The position numbers and the translations under genes are program-made. A DNA stretch of 64,000 nt, taken from Candidatus Gastranaerophilales bacterium (GTDB lineage: Bacteria > Cyanobacteriota > Vampirovibrionia > Gastranaerophilales > Gastranaerophilaceae). The first letter of the stretch is position 1; every line of letters begins with the position of its first letter. Of the stretch, positions 52,977 to 62,180 are shown one piece after another. The stretch is taken from positions 84,496 to 148,495 of the forward strand of contig CALVGZ010000003.1 in NCBI GenBank assembly GCA_944327225.1, read 5' to 3'. Under the pieces are notes generated by a model. It ran no database searches and was not told the DNA's origin. It saw nothing but the letters and a program-made list of their open reading frames with translations.

Positions 52977-53618
52977 ATGGATATTGATAAAATTTTTTCT
53001 ATACTAAAAAATGATTTTGACAAAAATCGTCTAGAACATAGCGAATTTGTAGACTTTATGGAAAACATAAAAGATCCATATTTAGTTCTAATTTGTTGCA
53101 TTTTATCTTTAAGAACAAATGACAAAACTACAATCAAAGCAACAAAAAGAATGCTTGAACTGGGAAAAACTCCTGAAGAATTTTCAAAATTAGATATTGA
53201 AACATTATCAAAAGCAATTTATCCTGTCGGTTTTTATCAAAATAAAGCTGAACAAATAATTAACCTTTCAAAAATTCTCATCAAAAATTACAATTCAAAA
53301 GTTCCCGATTCGATTGATGAACTAATTAAATTTAAAGGCGTTGGAAGAAAAACCGCCAATCTCGTTATGACAAAAGGATTTAATATACCTGCAATTTGTG
53401 TTGATGTTCATGTACACAGAATTTCAAACAGATTAGGATACGTTAAAACCAAAACACCCGATGAAACAGAATTTGCTTTAAGGAAAATTCTTCCCAAAAA
53501 ATATTGGATTGATTTTAATACACTCCTTGTTACGCTAGGTCAAAATATCTGCAAACCGCAAAAACCGAAATGTAAAGATTGTTCAATTTCAAAATTCTGT
53601 GCCAAAAACATTAACTAA
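52977..53618 (+). CDS. nth: Endonuclease III
   Basis: 213 residues from ATG 52977 (upstream in-frame ATG 52962 is possible). Base-excision repair glycosylase/AP lyase for oxidised pyrimidines. Helix-hairpin-helix LIKFKGVGRKTANLVM with catalytic Lys, catalytic Asp in AICVDVHVHRISNRLG, and a 4Fe-4S loop C-x6-C-x2-C-x5-C at the C-terminus. TATGAT at 52965-52970 is six bases before the ATG and there is no ribosome site, so it may be leaderless. Ends in CTAA shared with the ferritin stop. Confidence 0.95.
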   Translation: MDIDKIFSILKNDFDKNRLEHSEFVDFMENIKDPYLVLICCILSLRTNDKTTIKATKRMLELGKTPEEFSKLDIETLSKAIYPVGFYQNKAEQIINLSKILIKNYNSKVPDSIDELIKFKGVGRKTANLVMTKGFNIPAICVDVHVHRISNRLGYVKTKTPDETEFALRKILPKKYWIDFNTLLVTLGQNICKPQKPKCKDCSISKFCAKNIN

Positions 53619-54103
53619 ATTTTGAGTTCATTTATAACTTCATCAAGATGTTCTATATTTGCCGATATTATATTACTGTTTTTAACCCTAAATACAAGTT
53701 TTCTGTAACATCCAACCGTTATAACTTTGTCATTTAAAAGATTTGATATAAATTTTTGGGCTGCAATATCGTCAACCTCTCTTGCGGTTTTATAAAGCTC
53801 ATGAACTTGAGTTAACATAAATTCTTCATGAGACAGTGCCGTTGAAAATATATCAGAAACATTTATCCAATCAACCGAAGGTTCTTCGATTTTTGAAAAA
53901 GTTAATTTCTCGTCTCTTAAAATTATATAATCATAAATTTTCTGTGCACAATCTAATTTTTCAGATGCTTTATGCTTCATAAATTTTGAAAAACCGTTCA
54001 TCGCTATTTCATCAAAATATGTAGACATAGCAAAATATAAATATGCACTATAAAATTCATGATTGATTTGTTTATTAAATGCTTGTATCAATTTAGTTTC
54101 CAT
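53615..54103 (-). CDS. Ferritin-like protein with degenerate ferroxidase centre
   Basis: 162 residues, four-helix ferritin fold that aligns without gaps to E. coli FtnA (from memory) over the ligand helices. Retained: Glu16 (INHEFYSAY), Glu48 and Glu93 (LSHEEF). Lost: the bridging Glu is Lys49, the ligand His is Cys52 (in ASEKLDCAQK), and the fourth-helix ligands are Asp125, Lys126, Ile128 and Thr129 (NLLNDKVITVG). It probably still forms a cage but cannot have the canonical di-iron centre. 11 bases downstream of desulfoferrodoxin in the same operon. Confidence 0.88.
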   Translation of the reverse strand: METKLIQAFNKQINHEFYSAYLYFAMSTYFDEIAMNGFSKFMKHKASEKLDCAQKIYDYIILRDEKLTFSKIEEPSVDWINVSDIFSTALSHEEFMLTQVHELYKTAREVDDIAAQKFISNLLNDKVITVGCYRKLVFRVKNSNIISANIEHLDEVINELKI

Positions 54104-54114
54104 CTTAAAGCCCC

Positions 54115-54513
54115 TTATATTTCAGTTTTCGTTACCCAGCCACCGTCTTTATTGCAATATAATCTGATATAAAAACCTTCACTGCAGTTACATTTAATTA
54201 CCATTTCAGGAGTTTCACCGGCTTTTAAAAACTTCTTCTTTGTATATTTCTTATCTTTTGAAATAGCTTCAACAAATTCTATATGATGTTCATCGGTCAT
54301 TCCATGATTAATTTTTACAGTTATAATTTTTGACCCGTCATTATTTTCAATTGTTTCAACATGTGCAAAATGTGCATTTTCGCTTGTTGCTTCGTGTTCG
54401 ACTAAAAGTTTCATATCTTGTCCGCAACAAACCAAAGTCCCTGCTCCTTCATGATCAATCTCTACAAGATTATTACAAATTTCACACCTGTAAAGCTCTA
54501 ATAATTTTGTCAT
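54115..54513 (-). CDS. dfx: Desulfoferrodoxin (2Fe superoxide reductase type) with altered ligand
   Basis: 132 residues. Desulforedoxin centre ligands Cys10, Cys13, Cys29 and Cys30 are intact. In the superoxide reductase domain His51, His70, His76 and Cys120 are present, but the residue three after that Cys, normally His (CNxHGxW), is Asp123 (CNKDGGW). Family function is reduction of superoxide to peroxide using rubredoxin electrons. With one equatorial-type His ligand missing, activity is uncertain. First gene of dfx-ferritin; GGAGAG before the ATG. Confidence 0.9.
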   Translation of the reverse strand: MTKLLELYRCEICNNLVEIDHEGAGTLVCCGQDMKLLVEHEATSENAHFAHVETIENNDGSKIITVKINHGMTDEHHIEFVEAISKDKKYTKKKFLKAGETPEMVIKCNCSEGFYIRLYCNKDGGWVTKTEI

Positions 54514-54610
54514 TTTTTCTCTCCTTTAATTTATCTTGTTAAATTTTTGCACAGTATAAAATTAAAAAAAATTAGCAACTTTGGCTAAGTCTGAATATTT
54601 TTAAAAAATA

Positions 54611-54619
54611 TGATATAAT
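54611..54619 (+). promoter_or_regulatory. Extended -10 of the RHH gene
   Basis: TGATATAAT at 54611-54619 (TG-n-TATAAT), 26 bases before the ATG, with CGGAG as ribosome site. Confidence 0.55.
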
Positions 54620-54644
54620 ACAATCATAATTTACGGAGATTGAT

Positions 54645-54833
54645 ATGGCTCGAATACTAATTTCAATGAAAGATAATTTTTTAAAAACAATAGATGAACT
54701 TGCAAATAAAGAACAAAGGACTCGCTCGGAATTTGTTCGTGAAGCATTAAGAGAATATATCAAAAAATCTTCAAGAGTAGCTCCAAAAAATGCTCAAAAA
54801 AATGCCGATATTCTTGAAAGCTTACTTGAATAA
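54645..54833 (+). CDS. Ribbon-helix-helix (CopG/Arc-type) regulator
   Basis: 62 residues. MARILISMKDNFLKTIDEL supplies the DNA-binding strand and first helix, and RTRSEFVREALREYI the second helix, the RHH pattern of CopG-type antitoxins and small repressors. No toxin gene follows: the next gene is convergent. It is divergent from dfx-ferritin, sharing a 131-base gap, so regulating that operon is a reasonable guess. Lys-rich C-terminus. Confidence 0.85.
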   Translation: MARILISMKDNFLKTIDELANKEQRTRSEFVREALREYIKKSSRVAPKNAQKNADILESLLE

Positions 54834-54834
54834 A

Positions 54835-56382
54835 TTACATCGCCCTATATTTTGCAAGACTTATTAAATATACTTGAAGCTCTAAGGGTTCCAAAGAGAT
54901 GTTTATTTTATTTTTTTCAACTCTGGCTTGCTTTTTCGCATTAATTATTGAAAATAAATAATCTTTCTTCAAATAATCCGACTTAATAGTTGCATTCTGA
55001 CTATTGTTTTCATCCAAAGAGCCAACTACAATCAATTCTCTGTCAAAACTTTTAATTTTATATCCAAAAACTTTATCATTGTTAGTTTTTAAAAGTGAAA
55101 ACGTACCATCTTTTATTAAAGATGCATTCCTTTTTTTAAAATCTATTGCTTTTAAATATTGATTTCTTAAATTAGGATAATTACCTGCCGGTCTTGCAGA
55201 TAAATTAAAAATATCAAACATGCCTGAATGAACAAAATAATATTCATCATCCGTATGAGTTCTTCTGGCTTTTTTGTTTTCATAAGGATACGTATAATCG
55301 TCGCCTGTTGAAAAACCGTCAAGAAAATAAGCATTTTGTTTCAATGTAGCATTTAACCACAAAACCATATTCCAATAATTTAGACCCTTGAGTATTGGGG
55401 CTTGTTGGTCATGAGTTGCAATTGCCGACATAATTGAAGCATCTTTATTTTTATTCAAAATTTTTAAATTTTTTTCAATCTTCAAATCAAATTCTTTTTT
55501 TGTTTTAATGTTTTTAAAATTGCTCCAAGAACCGTAATAGCAATCAAAACCGGCAGACAATAACTCATCAATCGTTGCATAATGCCCTATTATACCCAAT
55601 GCAGGATTTGTCCAATCAGGACTTGCCTCCGCTAAAAACAAAAAATCATTATTCTTGTTTCTTGCGTAATCAATTATATTTTTCCAAAAAACATAAGGCT
55701 TTATCGCAGCAACATCAGCTCTAATTCCATCAAAACCCAAATTTTGAACTAGATCAACAAAGCTTTTAAAATTATCCAAAGTATCTTCATTTAAAATTCT
55801 GTTTCTGTCATAAATCCTAAACAACCGCACATCTGTCCAATCAGCAGGTGCATAAGTCTCATTATTTCTATCTTTTAAAAACAAAGAAGGCTTTTTTAAG
55901 CTTAAATCGAAAGAACCGCAACTCGGAAGATCAACTATCACCTTAAATCCCAAGCTATGAGCATAATTTACAAAATCTTTTGCCTCATCATATACTGAAA
56001 TTTCATTTGTTTTATCGTCCAAAAAAGGGCTAATTTCAGTAAAGCTATCCATTGCATACAATGAACCTGCCGTTCCCAAGGCCTTCAGTTTACCTGTTTT
56101 TGTAATAGGAAGAACATAGAGCGTATTTATCCCTTCATCTTTCAAGTTCTTCAATCTATCTTTGGCATTAACAAAAGTTCCGGGTATGTCTCCGTCATCA
56201 ATATCAATAATTCCATCCGAATTTTTATCCACTGCACCAAAATTTCTTATGTTTATTGCATAAATTATAGCTTCATTATTCTTAAAAAGCTCTCTTATGC
56301 CTTTAGACTCATTTTGTGCAAAAGCGGAAAAACAAAACAAAAATAAACTAACCAATCCGATAATAATTCTAACTCTTTTCAT
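54835..56382 (-). CDS. Secreted GH13 alpha-amylase family protein
   Basis: 515 residues. Signal peptide 1-22 (IIGLVSLFLFCFSAFA). GH13 barrel with catalytic nucleophile Asp223 (FDGIRADVA), acid/base Glu252 (FLAEASPDW) and third acidic residue in SAIATHDQQAP; C-terminal beta domain about 430-515. An EF-hand-like calcium loop VDKNSDGIIDIDDGD sits at residues 51-65, before the barrel core. Acts on alpha-glucans outside the cytoplasm. Single gene, convergent with the RHH gene at one-base distance. Confidence 0.88.
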   Translation of the reverse strand: MKRVRIIIGLVSLFLFCFSAFAQNESKGIRELFKNNEAIIYAINIRNFGAVDKNSDGIIDIDDGDIPGTFVNAKDRLKNLKDEGINTLYVLPITKTGKLKALGTAGSLYAMDSFTEISPFLDDKTNEISVYDEAKDFVNYAHSLGFKVIVDLPSCGSFDLSLKKPSLFLKDRNNETYAPADWTDVRLFRIYDRNRILNEDTLDNFKSFVDLVQNLGFDGIRADVAAIKPYVFWKNIIDYARNKNNDFLFLAEASPDWTNPALGIIGHYATIDELLSAGFDCYYGSWSNFKNIKTKKEFDLKIEKNLKILNKNKDASIMSAIATHDQQAPILKGLNYWNMVLWLNATLKQNAYFLDGFSTGDDYTYPYENKKARRTHTDDEYYFVHSGMFDIFNLSARPAGNYPNLRNQYLKAIDFKKRNASLIKDGTFSLLKTNNDKVFGYKIKSFDRELIVVGSLDENNSQNATIKSDYLKKDYLFSIINAKKQARVEKNKINISLEPLELQVYLISLAKYRAM

Positions 56383-56450
56383 AATATAAAAGTATATAGT
56401 AAAAATAATTTATTGTATAATTTATAAGTAGTATGTTTAAACGGAGTTTT

Positions 56451-58661
56451 ATGAAAAAATTTTATAATATTTTTAAAAATGAAGACATTTTTCATTCCTC
56501 AAAACCTGCGGCAATAAGTGCTTTTCTATTAGTAGCAATAATTTTAACTGCATTGTTATCAATCAGATATTATCTTTATCAAAATATAATTTCAAATGGA
56601 ATTGCCCAAAAAACAATATATGCAAAAAACAGCTTTGAAGTTGTAGATAAACAAAGAACAGAACTAATAAAACGTGAAGTTGCAAATAAAATACGTCCGG
56701 TAGTAGCTCCCGTTGAAGGAGATTATATAAAAATAGATCTCCAAAAAGTAACAGATGATATTGAAAGAATAAAAAAAGAAAAAACAACATATCAAACAAA
56801 GCAAAAAGAACTTTTTGATCTTCTTGAAATTAATGACGCCGAAAGAAAAAATAAGGCTGTTGCCTTTATTTTATCTACTTCGGAAGCAAATTTAACCTCT
56901 GCCTTTACAAACACCAAATACATTCTAAACGAACTACTCAACATAGGCTTTTTTGACACTGATGTATCAAACTTTATAACAGATAGCTATATCGATAAAA
57001 CCCTTGGGGTTCACGTTAAAAAAAATCAATACCCCCTAATTATGGGTCTGATTGAACACAGTGTTATTCCAAACCTGATAATAGATGAATATGCAACGGA
57101 AATTGCACGCAAAAACGCAAAAAATGCCGTTAAGCCTTATGTTGTTTCGTATAAAAAAGGGGATAAAATTTTAACCCTCGGAGAAAAAGTAACCCAACTC
57201 AAAAAAGATGCCCTAAAACAATCAGGCTACAATGCTTTTGAACTCAACAGAGAAGGAGTAATTGGTATTTTCGCCCTAGTGTGTCTTTCTATGTATTCGC
57301 TTATGCTATACATAAAAAAATACGAAAAAAAATATTACACACCCCGTTATATGTCTTATGTAGCCATGTCATCAATCCTGCTTACTTATGTATGTATATT
57401 AATTTCTAATTCGGGGTATGTTTCGAATTATTTAATGCCATTTGTAGCTTTTACAATGATACTTGCAATTTTTACAAATCCGATTTTATCGTTTCTGGTT
57501 TCAATATTAATGCTTGGAATATTATCTGTTACATTATTTTTTGATTCACAAATCTTTTACGTGTTTATTTGTGCAATTTTATCCTCAAGTTATTTAATTT
57601 CAAAAATGTCATACTCGAAAAGATTTGACATTATTTGGTGCGGTATGCAAGCCGGAATAGTTATGTTTTTTGCAATGTTTTTTGTTTCTTTATTTGAAGT
57701 TCAATCAGAAGCTTTTACGAGGTTAATTCATCTTCAAACACAAAATCCCATTTTGGGTATAATAAACGGACTTATTTCATCAATGATTGCAATGTTTTTA
57801 ATTCCCATAATTGAAAAAATTTGCAAAATTGTATCCCCATACGCCCTAATTGAACTTGCCGATCAAAACCAAGAACTTTTATCCAAAATGAGAAGTTCTG
57901 CCCCGGGAACATTTCACCACTCCCTTATGGTTGCAAACCTTTGTGAAGCGGCTGCCGCTGCAATAGGAGCAGATTCAATTTTAGCTCGTGTCGGGGCTTT
58001 TTATCACGACATAGGAAAACTTCAAAGACCATTGTTTTTTATTGAAAACCAATCATATTTCGGAGTCGAAAATCCGCATACAACGCTTACTCCAAGACAA
58101 AGTAAAATGGTTATAACATTACATACCAAAGATGGCGTTGAAATGGCAAAAAAATACGGGCTTCCTCAAGTTGTGATTGATTTTATTCAACAACACCACG
58201 GAGAAAGTCTAGCCGGATATTTTTATAACAAAGCCATAGAACAAGAAGGGGCAGAAAACGTACAGGAAGGTCAATTCCGCTATCCCGGGCCAAAACCTCA
58301 AACAAAAGAAACTGCCATTTTAATGCTTGCAGATGCTCTTGAAAGTGCTGTTCGATCCCTTAAAAAACCAACCCAAGAAGAAATTGAAGCAATAGTAAAC
58401 AAAATTTTTACAGAAAGACTTAACGACGGACAATTATCAGACAGTCCTCTAACACTTAAAGACATTAAAATAATCGCAATGACATTTAACAAAATTCTTC
58501 GTGGTATGCAACACGAAAGAATTAAATATCAGGAAAAAGTAATAAATGAGTTGGCAAATAAAAACAAAATAACAATTCAAAACCCGACAGATGACGAGTT
58601 TGAGAAAAAAATTCAAGAACTTCAACAAAAAGCTCAAAAGAAAGAGGAAGATGAACAATAG
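56451..58661 (+). CDS. pgpH: 7TM-HD phosphohydrolase (PgpH-type c-di-AMP phosphodiesterase)
   Basis: 736 residues from ATG 56451, chosen over 56433 because ACGGAG lies four bases upstream. Helix at about 20-40, extracellular 7TMR-HDED domain (about 45-265), seven helices (about 268-460), and a cytoplasmic HD domain with TFHHSLMVANLCEAA, catalytic HD at about 519-520 (GAFYHDIGKLQRP) and IQQHHGESLAGYF. Family members hydrolyse cyclic di-AMP; specificity is from family knowledge. TATAAT at 56416-56421. Followed by ybeY and dgkA, a widespread gene order. Confidence 0.92.
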   Translation: MKKFYNIFKNEDIFHSSKPAAISAFLLVAIILTALLSIRYYLYQNIISNGIAQKTIYAKNSFEVVDKQRTELIKREVANKIRPVVAPVEGDYIKIDLQKVTDDIERIKKEKTTYQTKQKELFDLLEINDAERKNKAVAFILSTSEANLTSAFTNTKYILNELLNIGFFDTDVSNFITDSYIDKTLGVHVKKNQYPLIMGLIEHSVIPNLIIDEYATEIARKNAKNAVKPYVVSYKKGDKILTLGEKVTQLKKDALKQSGYNAFELNREGVIGIFALVCLSMYSLMLYIKKYEKKYYTPRYMSYVAMSSILLTYVCILISNSGYVSNYLMPFVAFTMILAIFTNPILSFLVSILMLGILSVTLFFDSQIFYVFICAILSSSYLISKMSYSKRFDIIWCGMQAGIVMFFAMFFVSLFEVQSEAFTRLIHLQTQNPILGIINGLISSMIAMFLIPIIEKICKIVSPYALIELADQNQELLSKMRSSAPGTFHHSLMVANLCEAAAAAIGADSILARVGAFYHDIGKLQRPLFFIENQSYFGVENPHTTLTPRQSKMVITLHTKDGVEMAKKYGLPQVVIDFIQQHHGESLAGYFYNKAIEQEGAENVQEGQFRYPGPKPQTKETAILMLADALESAVRSLKKPTQEEIEAIVNKIFTERLNDGQLSDSPLTLKDIKIIAMTFNKILRGMQHERIKYQEKVINELANKNKITIQNPTDDEFEKKIQELQQKAQKKEEDEQ

Positions 58662-59142
58662 CTTTACCTTGGAAAAAATCGACAATATTAATCTTAAAAA
58701 ATACAATATTATTTTAAAAAATTACAAAACAGACATTAAAAAATTAATTAATATAGTGCTGAATTGCCCTGAATTAAAAACAAGCAAAATATTCTCGCCA
58801 AAAATTTCAAAAATAAGATTTGATGTTTCTTTTTGCAATGATGAAACAATTAAAAATATAAATAAAGAATACAGAAACAAAAATAAACCAACCGATGTAA
58901 TTACTTTTTCTCTATTTTATGATGATATAAATTCAACAATATATAGAAAAACCGCTGAGCTTGGGCAAATAATAGTGTCTGTTGAAACAGCAAACAAACA
59001 AAAACAAAATAATGATTTAAGGAAAGAAATTTTAACCTTAATTTGTCATGGAATTTTACATTTAATAGGATTTGACCATTTAACAAAAAAAGATTACGAT
59101 TTTATTGTAGGTGTTCAAAACAAAATCTTAGAGGAATTATGA
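58651..59142 (+). CDS. ybeY: Endoribonuclease YbeY (rRNA maturation)
   Basis: 163 residues from ATG 58651 (longer reading from 58591 lies inside pgpH). Zinc-dependent RNase involved in 16S 3' end processing and ribosome quality control. The metal motif H-G-x-L-H-L-x-G-x-D-H is seen in LICHGILHLIGFDHLTKKD, with Arg in NKEYRNKNKPTDVITFSL earlier. Overlaps pgpH by 11 bases and dgkA by four (ATGA). Confidence 0.94.
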   Translation: MNNSFTLEKIDNINLKKYNIILKNYKTDIKKLINIVLNCPELKTSKIFSPKISKIRFDVSFCNDETIKNINKEYRNKNKPTDVITFSLFYDDINSTIYRKTAELGQIIVSVETANKQKQNNDLRKEILTLICHGILHLIGFDHLTKKDYDFIVGVQNKILEEL

Positions 59143-59519
59143 ACAAATTTCAATCAAGAAATTTTCAAAAAAGTTTATTATACGCACTGAATGGATTAAG
59201 ATTAGCTTTTCGCTCTCAAAGAAACTTCAGAAAACATCTTTTGATTGCTTTTTTGACTTTTTCGGTAGCATTTTTCTTAAGAGTCTCTATTGTTGAATTT
59301 TGCATAATAATTTTTGCAAATACTCTCGTACTTGTTATGGAAATGATTAATTCGGTTGTTGAATTTGTAATTGACGCATATTATAAAAACAAATGGGCAA
59401 AACTGGCAAAACTTTCAAAAGACATAGCTGCAGGTTCTGTTCTTTTATCTGCTAGTGCAAGTGTCATTATATCTTTTTTAATATACGGAAGTAAAATATA
59501 TGAGCTATATTACAAATAA
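59139..59519 (+). CDS. dgkA: Diacylglycerol/undecaprenol kinase, DgkA family
   Basis: 126 residues, three hydrophobic helices, inner membrane. LRLAFRSQRNFRKHL is the N-terminal amphipathic region and VMEMINSVVEFVIDAYY corresponds to the conserved ExxNTAIE-type motif. The last helix follows KDIAAGSVLLSASASVI. The Firmicutes-type homologue phosphorylates undecaprenol, linking to UppS here (inference). Coupled to ybeY. Confidence 0.93.
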   Translation: MNKFQSRNFQKSLLYALNGLRLAFRSQRNFRKHLLIAFLTFSVAFFLRVSIVEFCIIIFANTLVLVMEMINSVVEFVIDAYYKNKWAKLAKLSKDIAAGSVLLSASASVIISFLIYGSKIYELYYK

Positions 59520-59530
59520 GAAAGGCAAAT

Positions 59531-59956
59531 ATGGATAAAAATTTTAAAACTTTAGCACCAAATTATTTTAAAGAAGGATATTCATGCTCAGAATCAATTG
59601 CAAAAGCCGCAGTAGAACTTGGTTTAGCAGATGATAATTTTGTTTCAATTGCAACAAGTTTTTCAGGCGGAATGAGTGTAAGATGCCTATGTGGTGCCGT
59701 TGCGGGTTCACAAATGGTTCTAGGGCTTCTGCACGGTAAAAACCAAGATAACTGTGCAAGAAGTCTTGCAAAAGAATTTTATGAAAGATTTACAAAAAAT
59801 CACAAAGTTGCTTGTTGCAAAGTACTTTCTGCAAACTTTAAGGACTTTCATTCTCCGGAAAGAAAAGCTCATTGCACAAACATAGTAGAAGAATGCGGAG
59901 AAATACTTGACGAAATGTTATCTGAAATTAAATCCGAAACATTAATTACTAAATAA
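59531..59956 (+). CDS. C_GCAxxG_C_C family redox protein
   Basis: 141 residues. Cysteine-rich family often found in anaerobes: GYSCSES near residue 18, the core RCLCGAVAGSQMVLGLLHG, then NCARSLAKEFYERF, CCKVL and a late C-x7-C (HCTNIVEECGEIL). Presumed to bind metal or an iron-sulfur cluster; the reaction is unknown. Eleven bases after dgkA with AAAGGC upstream, so likely the fourth gene of the pgpH operon. Confidence 0.85.
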   Translation: MDKNFKTLAPNYFKEGYSCSESIAKAAVELGLADDNFVSIATSFSGGMSVRCLCGAVAGSQMVLGLLHGKNQDNCARSLAKEFYERFTKNHKVACCKVLSANFKDFHSPERKAHCTNIVEECGEILDEMLSEIKSETLITK

Positions 59957-59957
59957 A

Positions 59958-60779
59958 TCATTCTAGTTTTAAGCACAAATCATATACTTCATTCTTGTTC
60001 ACATTAAACAATGAAGATAAAATTTTTGATATATCTTTATTGCCATATTTTAATGCCTTTAGTTTCTTAATTTTATCTGTCAAATCCGACTTTGACTTTG
60101 CCTTATCCTTATATAACATTAAAACAAGTTCACCCTTTAAAATATTATTTTTATAATATTCAATCATATCTAAAACGCTTAAAACCTTGATTTCTTCGAA
60201 TTTTTTAGTTAATTCTCTACCTAGTGCAATTTTTTTATTAGGATAATCTTCTTTTATAATTTCAAGTGTCTCAATTAAGCGATTAGGGCTTTCATAAAAA
60301 ACCAAATTTTCATTTTTATTTTTTGAAATTATTTCTTTAATTTGATTTTTAACTCTCGGCAAAAATCCAATAAATTTAAAATCCTCATCAATCCTTGGAA
60401 TTGATGATAATAAAGCTAAAATTGCACAAGCGCCAACGATTGGAATAACTTTATAACCAGCTTTTTTAACAGCCTCAACCAAAACTGCCCCAGGATCAGA
60501 TATTAAAGGAGTTCCCGCATCCGACACCAGTGCTATTGATTTTCCTTCATCTAAATACCCCAAAAAAAGCTCAAGACGAGAATTTTCACTATATTTATGA
60601 TAACTTATCAATTTTGTTGAAATTGAATATTTTTCTAATAGCACACTTGTGTTTCTAGTGTCTTCCGCTGCAATTATATCGACGTTTTTTAAAGTATCCA
60701 ATGCCCTTAATGTAATATCATCAAGGTTTCCTATGGGTGTTGCAACAACATATAGAGCATTTTCTATATTATTTGCCAA
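59958..60779 (-). CDS. rsmI: 16S rRNA 2'-O-ribose C1402 methyltransferase
   Basis: 273 residues, standard length. SAM-dependent methylation of C1402 in 16S rRNA. ALYVVATPIGNLDDITLRAL at the N-terminus, AAEDTRNT, LVSDAGTPLISDPGAVLV and FYESPNRLIETL are the family landmarks; C-terminal helical extension from about 225. Overlaps cysS by 16 bases. Confidence 0.96.
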   Translation of the reverse strand: MANNIENALYVVATPIGNLDDITLRALDTLKNVDIIAAEDTRNTSVLLEKYSISTKLISYHKYSENSRLELFLGYLDEGKSIALVSDAGTPLISDPGAVLVEAVKKAGYKVIPIVGACAILALLSSIPRIDEDFKFIGFLPRVKNQIKEIISKNKNENLVFYESPNRLIETLEIIKEDYPNKKIALGRELTKKFEEIKVLSVLDMIEYYKNNILKGELVLMLYKDKAKSKSDLTDKIKKLKALKYGNKDISKILSSLFNVNKNEVYDLCLKLE

Positions 60780-62161
60780 GTTGTACCTTCTTTAGAGTCT
60801 TTTAATTGGATTTTATAAGCCAATAATTTATCTCTTATCTCGTCAGATTTAGCCCAATCTTTGTTATCTCTAGCTGTTTTTCTGATTTTAATAATTTCAT
60901 CAATTATGTTTTTCTTATCGATTGACTTATCAATATTAAATTCTTCATATAATGGTTCAACTATTTTTTCTAATTCTTCATCAGAAACTTCCCTTTGAGA
61001 TAATGAAAAATCAAACCCTAAAACTGAACCCAGGTAAGCTAGCGTATTAGCACTAATTTGTTTATTTTCATTTTTTCGCACTTTATCTGCTAATTTAAAT
61101 AAAATTGCAAGTGCTTTTGAAGTATTTAAATCTTCATCCATTGCTTCTTCAAATTCTTTTATAGCTTCACTATCGTATTCATCGCCTAATTCAATTCCTG
61201 CAATAGAATTAATAAGTCTTTTTGCTCCGCTTGAAGCACCGGATAGTGCTACATCATTAAATTCAACAGGCATTCTATAATGATTAGTTAAAATAAATAA
61301 TCTTATTGCATTTGTGTCATAAGTTTTTAATACATCATCGATAGTTAAAAAATTATTCAAAGATTTTGACATTTTTTCTTTATTGATAGTAACAAAACCG
61401 TTATGCATCCAATATTTTGCAAATTGACATCCGTTAGCACATTCTGATTGAGCTCTTTCATTTTCATGATGAGGGAAAGCTAAATCGGCTCCGCCTGCGT
61501 GGATATCAATAGTATTACCTAAATGTTTTTTGCTCATAGCAGAACATTCTATATGCCAGCCGGGGCGACCTATGCCCCAAGGGGATTTATAGCCGTGAAC
61601 TTCATCTTTTTTCCAAAGTGCAAAATCAAGAGGGCTTTCTTTTTTATCATTTGTTTCTACTCTTGCACCGTTTAACAAGTCTTTTATGGGTTGGGAAGAT
61701 AATTCACCATATTTTTTATATTTTTCAACTCTAAAATAAACATCTCCGTCAATTGCATAAGCAAAACCATCTTGCTCAAGTTTTTTAACCATAGCAATCA
61801 TCTCACCCAGCGTTTTAGTTGCACGAGGCTCAATATCAGGCTTTAGGACATTTAAATTATTCATTGAATTTATAAAAGATTTATAATATCTATCAGTAAT
61901 TACTGAGGGTTCAACCCCTTCATTTTCTGCTTTTTTAAGAATTTTATCGTCAACATCGGTTACATTTCTGCAATATGTAACCTCATAACCTTTAAATTTT
62001 AAATAACGATATAACGTATCCCAAGTAATATAACATCTTGCATGACCTAAATGTGCATTATCATAAACAGTAGGCCCGCAAACATACATTTTAACTTTGT
62101 TTTGTTCAATTGGTTCAAATTCTTCAATTTTATTTGATAAAGTATTATAAATTTTTAACAT
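60764..62161 (-). CDS. cysS: Cysteine-tRNA ligase
   Basis: 465 residues. Charges tRNA-Cys. Zinc ligand Cys in MYVCGPTVYDNAHLGHAR (HLGH = HIGH motif), second Cys in WHIECSAM, zinc His in DLAFPHHENERAQSE, and KMSKS in INKEKMSKSLNNFLT. C-terminal helical domain complete. GAGGG before the ATG. First gene of cysS-rsmI, divergent from purA across a palindromic promoter. Confidence 0.97.
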   Translation of the reverse strand: MLKIYNTLSNKIEEFEPIEQNKVKMYVCGPTVYDNAHLGHARCYITWDTLYRYLKFKGYEVTYCRNVTDVDDKILKKAENEGVEPSVITDRYYKSFINSMNNLNVLKPDIEPRATKTLGEMIAMVKKLEQDGFAYAIDGDVYFRVEKYKKYGELSSQPIKDLLNGARVETNDKKESPLDFALWKKDEVHGYKSPWGIGRPGWHIECSAMSKKHLGNTIDIHAGGADLAFPHHENERAQSECANGCQFAKYWMHNGFVTINKEKMSKSLNNFLTIDDVLKTYDTNAIRLFILTNHYRMPVEFNDVALSGASSGAKRLINSIAGIELGDEYDSEAIKEFEEAMDEDLNTSKALAILFKLADKVRKNENKQISANTLAYLGSVLGFDFSLSQREVSDEELEKIVEPLYEEFNIDKSIDKKNIIDEIIKIRKTARDNKDWAKSDEIRDKLLAYKIQLKDSKEGTTWQII

Positions 62162-62180
62162 CTTTTTTCCCTCAAAAAGA

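Noticed and set aside
54645..54833. RHH protein as antitoxin of a toxin-antitoxin pair
   Set aside because: No toxin-sized gene follows in the same direction; the next gene is a convergent GH13 enzyme, so it is called a regulator only.
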